Origin: Diogma glabrata
Taxonomy: Eukaryota; Arthropoda; Insecta; Diptera; Cylindrotomidae
Direction: 5' to 3'
NCBI GenBank assembly: GCA_963693315.1
Contig: OY856186.1
Coordinates: forward strand, 70,144,019 to 70,208,018
DNA: 64,000 bases
In this document: in pieces, positions 12,063 to 23,182 of the stretch
How positions within the stretch are numbered: the stretch's first letter is position 1
Layout: each line of letters begins with the position of its first letter
Notes under the pieces: generated by a model
What the model was told of the DNA's origin: nothing
The model's input: only the letters and a program-made list of their open reading frames with translations
The model's database searches: none
Translations under genes and position numbers: made by a program

Positions 12063-12200
12063 TTTGGGAGAAGATTTTGGAACAAGAGCAAGAAAATATG
12101 GTAAAATGTAGAAAATGCTGGTTTGTTTTTAAATGCAGCAGAGGCTCTACGATAGGATTGCATTCACACCTCAAAAGCCAGGGTAGAATTCACTTTTTAA
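12063..12200 (+). pseudogene. BED-type zinc-finger fragment
   Basis: One open frame reads WEKILEQEQENMVKCRKCWF and on through CSRGSTIGLHSHLKSQG. It contains the C-x2-C plus H-x3-H spacing and the G-S-T-x-x-L-x-x-H-L-K core of a BED finger. BED fingers form the N-terminal DNA-binding domain of many hAT transposases and of host proteins derived from them. The frame closes about 8 codons after the finger, with no transposase body nearby, so this is probably a hAT relic. A short exon of a ZBED-like gene is less likely. Confidence 0.5.
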
Positions 12201-12548
12201 AATAAAATAAAATAATAGGTTTACGTTTTTGAAAATATTTCAAAAAGCTTGATGTATAAAATTAAACAGAAAATGGTGATGTCAATTATATTAAGGTCTC
12301 TTTCATATAATGACATCCACACTCGAAATTGTATTTTTATCGCCCGCCAAGCTAAGCCTCTTAAAAAATACATTCATGTTTATTAGAAACATCGCTATAT
12401 TTTTGTCGTTTAAAATTTACCAATTTTTTCATCATTTAAATTTTTTGGTTTATCAGGTTAAAACCTTAGCGGGAGAAGAAAACAAGGAAAGTGCATATTT
12501 TTAATTGAATGAAACTCTAAAAATAAATTTTTTACGAATTTTGAGTTA

Positions 12549-13341
12549 TAGTACGTTCACACTAGCATCGAAATTACGTAATTTCGTCAATGTAATTTCG
12601 AAATTACGAAACCCGTTCACACTGCAATTTATCATAATTTTGTTTGACATTTCATTTTTTTATCAATAAAAAATCAAGCTTGGTTTGTTGTTTTGTTGCA
12701 TTTAAGAGTGATGAATTAAAAATTTACTTAAATATGAATAAATATACTAAAAACGTAATTGGTGTATTAACAAAACTTACAAAATAAAATAAATTTTATT
12801 AGTAATGCTCTTGATGAGCGATCAGAAAATTTCTTCAAAACATTAATTCGCCTAAAAAAAGTATTTCCATATATTAATTTATAAATAATCTTCAATCAAT
12901 CGCCAAATATATTTTTTATCTTTACGTTTTTGATCATTATTGTTTTCATATTTCACCATTGTTTTTCATTTTAAAAAACAGCGCAGACAAAATTTAAGAT
13001 CAAATTTTCTTATATAACTCTTAACTCATTGGCCTAACGATTCAATTTTTTTAAAATTTGTCATATATTATAAAGTTTTTCATTCAAACCAATTTTCAGT
13101 GTTTAAAAACAAGCGTCATAATTAATTCAGCATTGGAATATTCCAGTGCTGAATAGAATTGGAACTATGTTCATAACAATTCAACGTAATTTCGATCATA
13201 ATTTCATCGAAATTACTCTGAAATGACATGATTTTAAAATTATCTCAATGTATGGGAAATCATGTAATTTCATTCGTAATTTCGATCGAAATTACGAAAG
13301 AAGCACAATTACGTAATTTCGATGCCAGTGTGAACGTACTA
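12549..13341. mobile_element. MITE with TTA target duplication, 793 bp
   Basis: The terminal inverted repeats start TAGTACGTTCACACTAGCAT and end ATGCCAGTGTGAACGTACTA. Just inside are several copies of an AATTACGTAATTTCG-type motif in both orientations, which look like subterminal transposase-binding repeats. TTA flanks at 12546-12548 and 13342-13344. It has no open frame of note. The TTA duplication points to PIF/Harbinger, although the TAG start could also be read as a TA-target element. Confidence 0.7.
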
Positions 13342-13404
13342 TTAGTGAATTTTTATTTGATATCCTTTTGACTCAGTCAAAAATCTATTGTCATTAACAG
13401 TTGG

Positions 13405-13629
13405 CGGGATAATCAGATAATCAATCAAGAAACAGACGGACAGATAGGCAAAACCTTAATCTTAATTCTACAACTAATAGAGTTAGAACATTCAGAAGCC
13501 AATCTTCCGAAAATCTCAATGCTGGCGACGAAGCAAAACGTGTGGAAAAACTCAAATACCTCGCCTCTGTTAAAACATCCCAAAGCATAATACAGGAAGA
13601 TATACATTGTATTGCCGTACATACATAGT
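13405..13629 (+). other. Stop-free coding-like stretch, unidentified
   Basis: One frame is open for 74 codons and has no ATG. It is rich in Ser/Asn and ends EDIHCIAVHT before a TAG. It includes EAKRVEKLKYLASVKTSQ, which looks more protein-like than its AT-rich surroundings. An AG precedes it at 13404, as in a splice acceptor, but I recognise no family and see no convincing donor. It could be an exon, a LINE shard or chance. Confidence 0.2.
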
Positions 13630-14493
13630 TTTCACGCATCCTTATCTCCGCGACACACAGACATGGTTACCATAGTATCGTCAAATGATCGTCGTCAACT
13701 GATTGCAAATAGCCAAATGTCGTAATAAGAACGATGGAAATACCAGACAGAAAAATAGAGTTGTGGGACAGATAGCCTGATTTGGAATAGTTGTTAATTT
13801 GTATATAATTAAAAACATTTGTGGTGCTTCTGTGCACATTTGCGAAATTTGTAAACATCACATTTATTTTACAAAATACATCAACATTAAGTCCAGGTTG
13901 TGGATGACCACAAAAGAGCTCGTGACAAAAATTCTTGACGTAAACTAAGACATACGGAGTTTGAAAACCGAGGTATAAAAATCTCTTTATATTCATAATT
14001 ACCTGATCCTTTATTAACAACTTTTACTAGAAACCTACGCTCCCCATTAATCATCGCTCAATATTTGAGAATGAGTATTAACAAAACAATTTTAGTACAA
14101 ACATTCCAAGTATGTCTGTACAGCAATATAAATAAATCAATTGCCATCTAGCTTGCTGATGTTTTTACTTTAACATCTTTGTCAATGTATTGAATAACAA
14201 TAAACAAGCTCTATGCGACTGTAAGCATTTTTTTTATTAACAAATTTTAACAATGAAAAAAAAAAACGATCAAAACAAAACAAATTATGAATTTAAAAAC
14301 GATGGTACAATGTTATTCAGTTGAAAGAAAAGAGACGACAAATTGAAATATCTAGGTAGAAGACACACCTGTATATTGTTTGATTTTCGACAAAAATAAA
14401 ACAATTAACTAAACAAACTAATAAAATAAACTACAAATTGGTTCACATTATGAATAATAAACATCACAACAATTTGAAATATAAAACAATGTA
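13630..14493. other. Spacer between MITEs
   Basis: A 117-codon minus-strand frame (14020-13667) crosses this stretch, but it has no recognisable domain and ordinary AT-rich composition. I do not call a gene. Confidence 0.35.
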
Positions 14494-14590
14494 AGGTGCG
14501 TTCGATTTGACTGAAACAACTGAAAAAACAACAACAATTGCATTTAATTTTTCAGTTGCTTCAGTTGTTTCAGTCAAATCGAACACGGCT
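14494..14590. mobile_element. Short hairpin MITE, TA target
   Basis: TGCGTTCGATTTGACTGAAA pairs with TTTCAGTCAAATCGAACACG. The element is 97 bp and TA flanks both ends. This is the size and form of a Tc1/mariner-type MITE. Confidence 0.65.
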
Positions 14591-14723
14591 TATATTTACA
14601 CTCAGCCTTACAACCCTAAAAAAACTATAGTTACAGTTACGATTATAACTCTCTCGCTTTTAATTGATTAATTTATTTGTATGTTTCAGAATTAATATTT
14701 TTAGTGTGAAAAATCAATCTCAC

Positions 14724-14862
14724 CCCATGAATCAAAGGTTCTGCCTAATATAGTATCATCCTCAGAATTATATAGATATTGATGACAGGGCACCGGTTTA
14801 GGTCTACTTCGAACATAATATTGTTCATCCATTTCGACTAAGCCACCACCTTTTTTACTCAT
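14724..14862 (-). CDS. Na+/K+-ATPase beta subunit, first coding exon A (partial gene)
   Basis: This exon encodes the first 46 residues of a sodium/potassium-transporting ATPase beta subunit, the single-pass type II glycoprotein that chaperones the alpha subunit and modulates its ion transport. The peptide starts MSKKGGGLVEMDEQYYVRSR and ends YLYNSEDDTILGRTFDSW. The GRTxxSW motif just before the membrane segment is the family hallmark. The frame leaves the exon after TGG G at a GTGAGA donor, splice phase 1. Without splicing, a stop follows after 7 codons, so splicing is required. No transmembrane or ectodomain exon was found between here and position 1, so these probably lie outside the window. 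The start is the first ATG of the frame, preceded by AT-rich sequence suitable for a 5' UTR. Exon B upstream has the same motif and phase, which suggests alternative first exons as in Drosophila nrv2; a tandem paralogue is the alternative. Confidence 0.75.
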
Positions 14863-15440
14863 TATTATTTTTTAACTTGTTCAATTTAATTAGTTTTAAA
14901 ATTTTTTATTAAACAAATCACTATATAACTGTATAAGTAAATCACTGCACTTAGATATTAGTTATGTAAAACTTTAATTATAATAAAATAAATTAAAAAT
15001 AAAATTATATTCGTTCGAAATGATCACACACAGCATGAAAACATTTACAACCAAACAGGTTTTTGATCGACGAAGTACTAAAGAAATATTTAAAGTTACT
15101 TTACTACTAAAAAAACAACAAACGAGATCTTGTACGTTGGTTTGGTGTTGTTTTTGTTGTAAATATAAAATATTCCCCTTTAATTTCTTTAGTTTTTATT
15201 TTATTCTCTCTTATTTATTGACTCATTCATGTTTGTAATTCCAAACTATAATTGTTTTTGTTTACAAAATTAGACTCGTTTCTAATAAAAACTTAATAGC
15301 GGCACGATATGTCTTGTTATGATATCAGAAAATTATGAACAAGCTGTGGAGTGAAAGTTTTATGTACTCGAATGTAATTTTTTTTACTCAAATTTACATT
15401 GATGACTGACCAATATTATAATGTGTCATAAACGTATGTG
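14863..15440. other. Putative 5' UTR and promoter side of exon A
   Basis: Sequence upstream, on the minus strand, of exon A. Candidate acceptors (TATACAG, TATATAG) occur near 14910-14930 on the minus strand. I therefore cannot tell whether exon A carries its own transcription start or follows a 5' UTR exon. No other feature is seen. Confidence 0.3.
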
Positions 15441-17380
15441 CTAGAGCGGTATTCGTTTAATAACAGTGGAACAACATGTCGTTTCCAAGCTTCAGCCAAA
15501 AGTCAGCATTCACAGGGGTGGCATGTGACACCCATTCATAAGTATCTTGTAAGTATAAATGGTGGTCACATGTCAACTTTTAGCTACAAGGATATATGAA
15601 ATAATGAGTGCACCAATCTCCATGACAGAAAATATTCGACTTTACTGAGGTAACGGAAAGGTACTATGCAAGGGGCAAACAAAGACTGAAGTAGAGACAG
15701 TTGAATCTAGGTTGGGTGGCATCTGAATGAATTCACCTCTGAAGCCAGGACATCCAGTTCTGGTGTAGAAAATGAAAAGGAACGAACGAAACCAAGTCAG
15801 CAATAGACACACATATCGGTAACAGCGTTGATAAATGATATGAGATGGGTGATTTGCTAATACTAAAGCAAACTTAACTTCCCTCGAGCAAGCCATATGA
15901 CTAGGAAAAATATTACTTGTTTTTGGTTTTTAGATTTTTGATCTTTTGTCAACCGGGGTGAATGAAATAATGGTTATTAGATTAGGCTAGCACATGCACA
16001 AACCCTCGATTACGGAATCGATCTTCGAAACTCGAATTTTCGAAATTTCGGAGCACACTTTTTTAAGGATAACCTTAAAGTAGATCTACATAACAATTAG
16101 AGAGATAGACAATCATTTTATGGTGTTATCAAAGGATATATAGCCTGCGCGGAGAGTGGGGAAAGAGTTATCAAAGCTGAAATCAGAAGCATTCTTTAAC
16201 CAAGAATATACCAAAATATTTTTTTTTGCAACAGAGCAGACATGACCTTTATCGCACACCATGAGAAACGTCGACAGTGGTCTGGTTCTAAAATATTTTA
16301 CAGGACCACGATAAGTGAAGGAGAAGGAGATCACTAAACGGAAAACTCATAGACCTATCAGTTTACATTACTCAAGCAACGACTAACAAAAATATGGTCA
16401 GTTTTATAAGAATCGATAAAATGATCTTTGTAAGATTTAACGGAAGCACAGATGGGGCAGACATTTACATAGTAAAGTGGAGGGAGTAGGTAGCAAGGAA
16501 GTTGCTGTGTAAGGCTTCTTTATCTTTTAGGAAATCTTTACCAACACCTTAAATTGAACGGTTAGCCTCAGTTATAAAAATGGTTACAGAAAATTGGATG
16601 TTTGAGGTGCTATGAACCAAAATAGCTAAAATCAAATTCGAGGATTGTACAATGAGTCTTGATACTACTAGAACATATCCACAAAACTACACCTAGTCAC
16701 ACGGCTGAGTTTCAGGCTACGGGTCACAGGTAGTAGATAGTGAACCGTCTACAACAGATGTGTAGGTGAGCTGCGAATACATGCTCGAATAAGCAGTTCC
16801 CGACCAAGAGTACAACCCAATAAAATCCAAAAACGTCTGTTCCACAGTAAGCGGCTCATTGGTTATCGTCTGTCTTTATGTTAGAAGTGGCTGGTTATTT
16901 TCACCTGACAGTAGGTATAAAATGCTAAGAGATGGTAATTCCAAAAATAAATTCCCGATGGAAAGTCACGATCAAAAACAAGGATCAAAACTTACAGTGC
17001 AGCGAGACGGATGCCCAGTACCGATGCCTGCGGTAAGTGAGCAAGCACGCTGCCACGCTGCCAGTTGTCGAAACCCAGTGACTACAATGATACAGTGGTG
17101 GTAAACTTGGCCACTGTATCAGACACTACTACCACTGTACCAGCTATTACTACGATGAAACCAAACCCGGCATGTTCCAGGACCAATCAGATGGTAAGGT
17201 CCATTTAAGAACCATTAAAAAGAAGCGCTAGCTTGAGCGACAGTCCATGCTCATCCGCTCGATTGCAAGTAAATAATGATAAACTGGTGCCAAACTTTCC
17301 TCTCTGTGGTAGCAAAAGGTGTTATCTGTGATTGCATCTGAAACGGTCTGGTAGCTCGCGAGAAGACGTAAAAAGAGAAA
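15441..17380 (+). other. GC-richer unclassified sequence before the R1 element
   Basis: Composition changes from the AT-rich surroundings to about that of the R1-clade element that follows, so this may be its degraded 5' UTR or the start of its first ORF. Open frames at 16859-17104 on plus and 15896-15642 on minus have no domain I recognise. Homology to an R1 5' region is inferred from position and composition only. Confidence 0.35.
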
Positions 17381-17389
17381 AAACGCCTG

Positions 17390-18151
17390 TTGAGCGAAAC
17401 GAACCACGCAAATCTAGGACCACGGTCGGATGCTATAATAATATCTAGGTCCGATGAAAAAAGTAATACGCAAATGGTTAAAGAGATGAAAGCGGACCCG
17501 GAACTAAAAGAGCTCTGGGATTGTGTCACTATGATTAGGAAGACAGCCAAAGGCGAGCTGCTTCTTGAACTTAAAAAAGGCGAATATAATCGCTTAAAGA
17601 GCACGCAGAACTAGCACTCAGAGACTTGGTGAGTGTTAGGTCGGTGTGTCGAGAAACAGTTATAGAGTGTCGCGACATAGACAAGGTGATAACGCGGACA
17701 AATATCTGCAGTGCAATCCAGACCCAACTTCCTACAATTAACCATATTCAAACTAAAGTAATAAAATCATTCAGGACAATGCGAGACGGGACTCAGACGG
17801 CAATAATCAGTCTCCCTAAACGATCAGCGCATACGCTCGTTGCGTCTTGACTCTGAACACATCCGAATTGGATGGGTAAGATGCAGACTGCGCGAGCAAA
17901 GCACTCCAACACGCTGTTTTAGATGCCTTGACAATAGTCAAGCAGCAAGGCACTTTAAAAATGATGTGGATGGAACGGAGATATGTTTTAGATTCGGAGG
18001 AATAGGACATATATCAAGAGACTGCAAAGAGCCCTTAAAAGTTGCTATTTGCCTGCCGGAGACCACAGGAAATAATGGGCATTCTAAAGGAGACAGTAGA
18101 TCTCCAACCTTCAAAAGAGTGCTAAAACCGATTCCTGAACGTAATGGTTAG
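17390..18151 (+). pseudogene. R1-clade LINE ORF1 (gag-like), broken
   Basis: Remnant of the ORF1 nucleic-acid-binding protein of an R1-clade non-LTR retrotransposon. In order there are an acidic and basic N-terminal stretch (KADPELKELWDCVTMIRKTA, GELLLELKK), then a segment resembling the RNA-binding fold (FRTMRDGTQTAIISLPKRSA). A Cys/His zinc-knuckle region follows: RIGWVRCRLREQSTPTRCFR and ICFRFGGIGHISRDCKEP, with the first knuckle damaged and the second C-x2-F replacing C-x2-C. At least two frameshifts split it, around 17620 and 17850. ORF2 follows at 18700, but the endonuclease region between is missing and replaced by a SINE. Confidence 0.8.
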
Positions 18152-18284
18152 GTTATATAGATAAAAAGATATATTTATTTAGCGATAAGCTATTAAACTT
18201 ACATATTTCTAAAAATAAAATTTACGACTAATATATCTTATTTAGTTTTTGCATTGATTAAGTAACTGTGACTTTAAAATGTCG

Positions 18285-18690
18285 GAGAACTTCAGCCCAA
18301 CCATACCTTTGAATTGAAAATATTCCAATTACTTCTTTACTTACTTGAGTTTAATTGATCTCAAACAAAATTAATTTAAATTCCCTTAATGTAGTCTAAT
18401 GTTAATACATGTAGGACTACAAATTGACCAAGTGTCAGCCATTGATTTCACATTGATTGAAAACAATCAATAATGACTATACAATCGTGACTTAGGATGT
18501 TAATTAGAATAGAAATGTTCGCCATTCTATGAATTCACACAAAGTATTGTCTAGAAATTTAATGCAACAAATCCCATATAATGTAAAACCATTTCCATAA
18601 TATGGAATCTAATGACAGTGGAAAAATTCAACTTAAGTAAAAATAAATAAGTGATGAAGAAGTTTCAACTTTGAAATTGTCATCGCCACA
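18285..18690 (+). mobile_element. SINE-family copy spanning a unit junction
   Basis: This stretch matches the 516-bp tandem unit at 46.75-47.78 kb in reverse. It begins at the GAGAACTTC..AACCATACC segment, passes GAGTTTAATTGATCTCAAA, then continues directly into TTCCCTTAATGTAGTCTAAT, and stops at GTCATCGCC where the tRNA-like head begins. It therefore crosses the join between two units, which means it derives from a tandem multimer. It splits the R1-clade LINE. Confidence 0.75.
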
Positions 18691-18699
18691 GTGATTTTT

Positions 18700-20420
18700 A
18701 ATCTACTGCACCAGTGTGCCCAGATGTAATGGCTGAAATTATGTCTGGCATTTTTCCACACCACGTTGAATTCTCTCGATCTTGTGAGTTGCAAATCGAG
18801 GATAACTCAATTTCGACTGTCACCACCGAAGAGGTCTTAAACGCGGTGCTCATATTATCTGTTAATAGCACAGCTAGTTTAGACGGCATTCCAAATATCG
18901 TTTTAGAAACAGCGATAAAGAAGAAGCCGATTATATTCGAAAATATCTCCAGAAGAACGCATGTCCTACCACCCACTGTGCATGCTGGAGACAACTGGAA
19001 AGATATTTGAGAGAATTATTGGTACTCGACTCGAGCAACATACTGAAAGTGAGTGGGTCTTTCTGACCAACAGTTTGGTTTCACACAGAAATGCTCTACC
19101 ATTTATGCAATCTGTGCAGTATGTAAGACAGCACATAACGCATTGAGTGGTCAAAGGTTGTGCTGTTGTCACCTTGGATGTTAAAAATGCCTTTAACTAT
19201 GCCAACAGGAACCTAATCCTGAGAGCCCTAGACGAACTTCACGTATCTGATTACCTGTTACGTATAATAGTTACTTATGAGAAAAACTCTTGTCTATGAT
19301 ACCGAAGCAGGTTCTAAGAAGTACAATATAACAGGAGGAGTGCCCCAAGGATCGGTCCTTGGGCCACTGTTATGGAGCATCATGTACGATGGTGTTATTA
19401 GAGTACGTGTGCCAGAACAAACAACGATTATCGACTATGCAGATGACATTACCATAGTTCTTGTAGCCAAAAACCTCACATAATTTCTAGCAACTGTAAC
19501 CAGACCATAACCAGCGTTAGAGCATGGCTGAATAATACAGGACTAGAGTTGGCTGATCACAAAACAGAAGTCACACTAATGAGTAGCAGAAAAGCGTTGG
19601 AAAGTATCTATATCCAGGTTGCTGGACAGATCATAACACCTGGCCTGCACCTGAAGTATCTTGGAGTCGTTCTAAACCACAGACTCAAGTTTAAAGACCA
19701 CCTGATGTACGTACGCTGGTGACAAAATCAACTGAGGGGGGACAATAGCGACCACATGAATATTGATGTATGCGGCACCCATATAGGCCTCAGCGGTGAA
19801 AATTCCATCTTATGTTAGATATCAAAACGGCATATAGACTGACATCATTGCGCATATGCTGTGCTTTCCGCACGGTATCTGATGAGGCTGTATATGTTAT
19901 TGCGAGGAGGATGCCGATCAATATTGTAGCAAAAGAGATCGTATTGTCGGCTCTGCGTATGAACAAGCATGGACAACAAGAAAACACGATGACTTCAACC
20001 ATCATTTGACGGAGATGACCTCAGAAAATGGATCTTTCCGTGAGAAGTTTTACAAATATAAGAACGTAATGGACTCAAACTGTCTCTACTGTGAGGAAAA
20101 GGCCGATGGCGCACGTGTTAATCCAAGAGGGAAGTTTTGCAATCGCACGAAGACTTGTTGAGCAGCAAATGGGAGAGTCAATCGCTCCGCATAATCTCAT
20201 GTAATTTATGTTGAGCTCAAACGACAATTGAGACATATGCGAATGAGATTATCACAAGTATGATGAAACAACTGATACAAGACGATAACATAACAAAAAA
20301 ATACTACACTCAACCTCTTTCCTGCGAAGGAGTACCTTAAGTGGTGCTACCACAGGAGTACAACAGAATCACGAGCAAAGGAGATGATTTATCCGGTAAG
20401 AGTCCACGTATCGCTTGGAA
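18700..20420 (+). pseudogene. R1-clade LINE ORF2 (reverse transcriptase), broken
   Basis: Decayed reverse transcriptase of an R1-clade non-LTR element. Landmarks in order are TTEEVLNAVLILSVNSTASL and DGIPN (RT start) and TTGKIFERIIGTRLEQH. Next come LDVKNAFNYANRNLILRAL (catalytic Asp region), GVPQGSVLGPLLWSIMYDG, IDYADDITIVLVA (the YADD active site) and YLGVVLNHRLKFKDHL. Near 20040-20110, FREKFYKYKNV and CLYCEEKADGA form the C-terminal Cys-rich zinc region typical of R1-type elements. Frameshifts and stops occur every few hundred bases. The apurinic endonuclease domain that should precede RT is absent. The element cannot be autonomous. Confidence 0.85.
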
Positions 20421-20984
20421 TGACGGGTTCCAAGTGGATTTTTGAATCGTTTTATCTTCCTACGAAAAAAAACACCTAGTCGTTTAGGTACTGCATGTTA
20501 TGAAGAAGCTGATGAACTAGCCATAAAAGTGTAGCAACCACGTTTATCAGGTTGGCGCGGCTCTCTGAACTAGGTACAAATTTCTCAATGCAAGGATAAG
20601 AGATAGTATTTCAACGGAATGTTATAATACTTGCAATAATGTCATAAGACTCAAGCCCTAAGCCCAAGAAATTATTTGAGTTGTTCAATCTATGCAAGTG
20701 TGCTCAAGAACCTGAACACCATAATGACCAGAATACGTAGATTTTTCATATCCTAAAATTTCTTTGAAATGGCAAGTGGAACCGGATGCTCTAGCTAGGC
20801 AATAACAAGGGAGTAAACAGATGGAGCAAAATATATTTATTGTAATTTAAATTCAAAACTATCAGAAAAATTGAATTTTTAGAGACATTTATTGTAAAAT
20901 TTTTTAGTGCAATGTAAATTAAATTTCATTGAGGAAGAAATGGTAACCATTCATGGACATATTGTAGTTATTCTAAAATATTGT

Positions 20985-21200
20985 GTAGGATAAGATTATT
21001 TAAAAACAAAAGAAGGCAGTGTTAAGGACTGCCGACAGAAGTGAAAACTTAAATCTGTGAAATAGCTGTGTTTTTTTGTACCTTCCAATTATTGTAGCAT
21101 CGCATATTAAAATTTCAGAATGTTTAAATTAAAACCATTAAAATTATTCTAGGTTTCACATCTATCAGCATTCCAAGCAACTGTTATAAACATTTTTATA
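20985..21200 (+). repeat. Repeat shared with 38925-39100 (inverted)
   Basis: AAGAAGGCAGTGTTAAGGAC, GACAGAAGTGAAAACTTAAA, GTGAAATAGCTGTGTTTTTT and ACATCTATCAGCATTCC occur in the same order on the opposite strand at 39100-38925. There they directly follow the Helitron helicase fragment. This is a mobile Helitron-associated segment of about 180-215 bp. Confidence 0.7.
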
Positions 21201-21229
21201 TTTAAAATAATCAAAACATATCAAATAAA

Positions 21230-21360
21230 AATTTGCGTCTATCAACACCTTAGAAAGCATGTTGTTGTGGGACCTTGTTCTTAAAAGTTGTTTATGTGTT
21301 GTTGTGACACCCCTTGTAATTTCTACTATACCAAACACATTTTATTTAAAAAAAAAATAG
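21230..21360 (+). repeat. LINE 3' tail with poly(A)
   Basis: This matches the end of the LINE at 60980-61095 (TATCAACACCTTAGAA, TGTTGTTGTGACACC, ACACATTTTATTTAAAAAAA) and ends in an A-run. It is joined to the Helitron-like repeat at 21361 exactly as in the copy at 5.1-6.06 kb. Confidence 0.7.
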
Positions 21361-21843
21361 TGTATCATCAAAGAATATTCCATAACTTAGAGTAAGGGAT
21401 GGTATCGTTGATTGAAAATACTTCATCCGCCAGCACCCCTAAGATATCACTTTGCCTAATTAGATTGCACTGCTATTGCCAGTGGTATACGATATCTCAA
21501 GATAACTCATATACCAATAGCAGGGATTAAAGTACGCGTGGTTGTCACAGCCCTAGATCAACAATTTTAACTTTTACAAATCCTTCTGCGGAAAGCTAAG
21601 TAAATTCATTGGTTTTAATGCGTATTGTTGCCGTTTGCAAATCACTATCGGCTAAGTGCCACCATTTTTAATTATTTTATTTATCATGATTGCCATCCAT
21701 GTTTAATCATACATAAGCTATGCTTCTTTGTATAGAATTTATGCGATTTCCGTCTCGTAATTGTGAGTTTTAAATCTATATAATCGATATTATCAAGCAT
21801 CAAGTTACAAGTTTTAAGTCTTCACTTAATTTTAGAAACATGT
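21361..21843 (-). mobile_element. Helitron-like repeat, copy B, distal part
   Basis: Reverse-oriented homologue of about 5520-6010, ending at the CATGT that became the copia target duplication (21839-21843). Its continuation lies on the far side of copia at 28284. Confidence 0.7.
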
Positions 21844-22042
21844 TATTGAGAGGATATAAGACAAAATAATTGTTTGTACACAGTGATTCAAGTTCAACTC
21901 AAGACTAATTTTATTATAAACATATTTACAACAATTTAGCTTCTATTAGTTATACAGTTCAACATAAATGATAACAAGTTTAACAGTTCAATATAAGTAA
22001 TTCAGAATGTAAAATATAAAGTTGTAATTAGTACATTCAACA
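21844..22042 (-). repeat. copia 3' LTR
   Basis: 199 bp, identical to the other LTR except for one base near its outer edge (GAGAGG here, GAAAGG there on the plus strand). The left edge abuts the duplicated CATGT. Confidence 0.92.
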
Positions 22043-23182
22043 CTCCCACTCAACTTTTATTTTATATAATTCAAAGCAAATTTTTGATTTTAAATATTAA
22101 CATCTAATAATCCATTCATATAAAATAAATCAATAAATTTTTGCTTAGACAAAGCTTTACTTAATGGATCGGCTAACTGCTTACTCGTTTTAATATATTC
22201 AACAAAAATTTTATTTTCCTTCTGCATGAGGCAAGTATAATAATATTGAGTTTCTACATGTTTTAATCTTTTAGCTGACTCTGGATTCTTGATTAAATGT
22301 ACTGCTGCTTGATTGTCACAATAAATTCTAGTCGGAAACATTTGTTTACAATTTATATCAATTAGCAATTTCCGCAACCAAATAGCTTCTTTAGTGGCTG
22401 AACATAAAGCTATGAATTCAGCTTCAGTAGATGAAGTGGCAACTGTAGATTGTTTTCTGGAAACCCATGAAATTGGTGCATTATTAAAATAACAAATCCA
22501 ACCTGTTGTACTTCTTCTTGTATCTAAATCGCTAGCAAAATCAGAATCACAATATACTTGTAAAATATTATTGTTAATTTTTGAACTATAAACTATTCCA
22601 TAACTAGTAGTTTTTCTTAAATATCTAAAAACACGTATAATTCCAATATAATGCTGTTTACTTGGTTTTTCTAAAAACTGGCTTAAGACACTTACAATAT
22701 AACATATATCAGGCCTTGTTGATACCATTAAATACATTAGAGAACCTACAGCTTCTCTATATGGAAAATCTTGTATAATCTCTTCATCATTCGAAGTTTT
22801 AATAAATTTTATAGCAGGATCTGCTGGTATAGAAAGAGGTGTGTAACTATCATTATCTTTGATATTAAATTTCGTCAAAACTTTATCTATGTACGAAGTT
22901 TGAAATATTTTCAAACATTTTTGTTTTCTATCTCTTATTATTTGCAATCCTACAAATTGATCTCCAGTTGAGCATGTAATTTTAAAACATTCACTCATTT
23001 TATTTATTAAATCTCTAATTAAATTCAAATTGTTTCCACAAACAATACCATCATCCACATACAAAACTAATATAATAATAGATTCATTTGCATGTAAGAA
23101 ATATAGACACGGATCTGCAAGAGATTGACTAAAACCATATTCAATTAAAAAATCATGCATCTTTTTATTCCATTGTCTAGAT

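Noticed and set aside
13667..14020. 117-codon minus-strand frame as a possible downstream exon of the beta-subunit gene
   Set aside because: It contains none of the expected membrane-span or ectodomain motifs and has no acceptor in the required phase.
15642..15896. Minus-strand frame with GFRGEFIQMPPNLDSTV, faintly like the beta-subunit G-F-R-P-M-P region
   Set aside because: The match is a few residues only, lacks the surrounding conserved sequence, and lies between exon B and exon A.
17251..17604. 117-codon minus-strand frame
   Set aside because: Antisense to the R1-type ORF1, which has family motifs on the plus strand.
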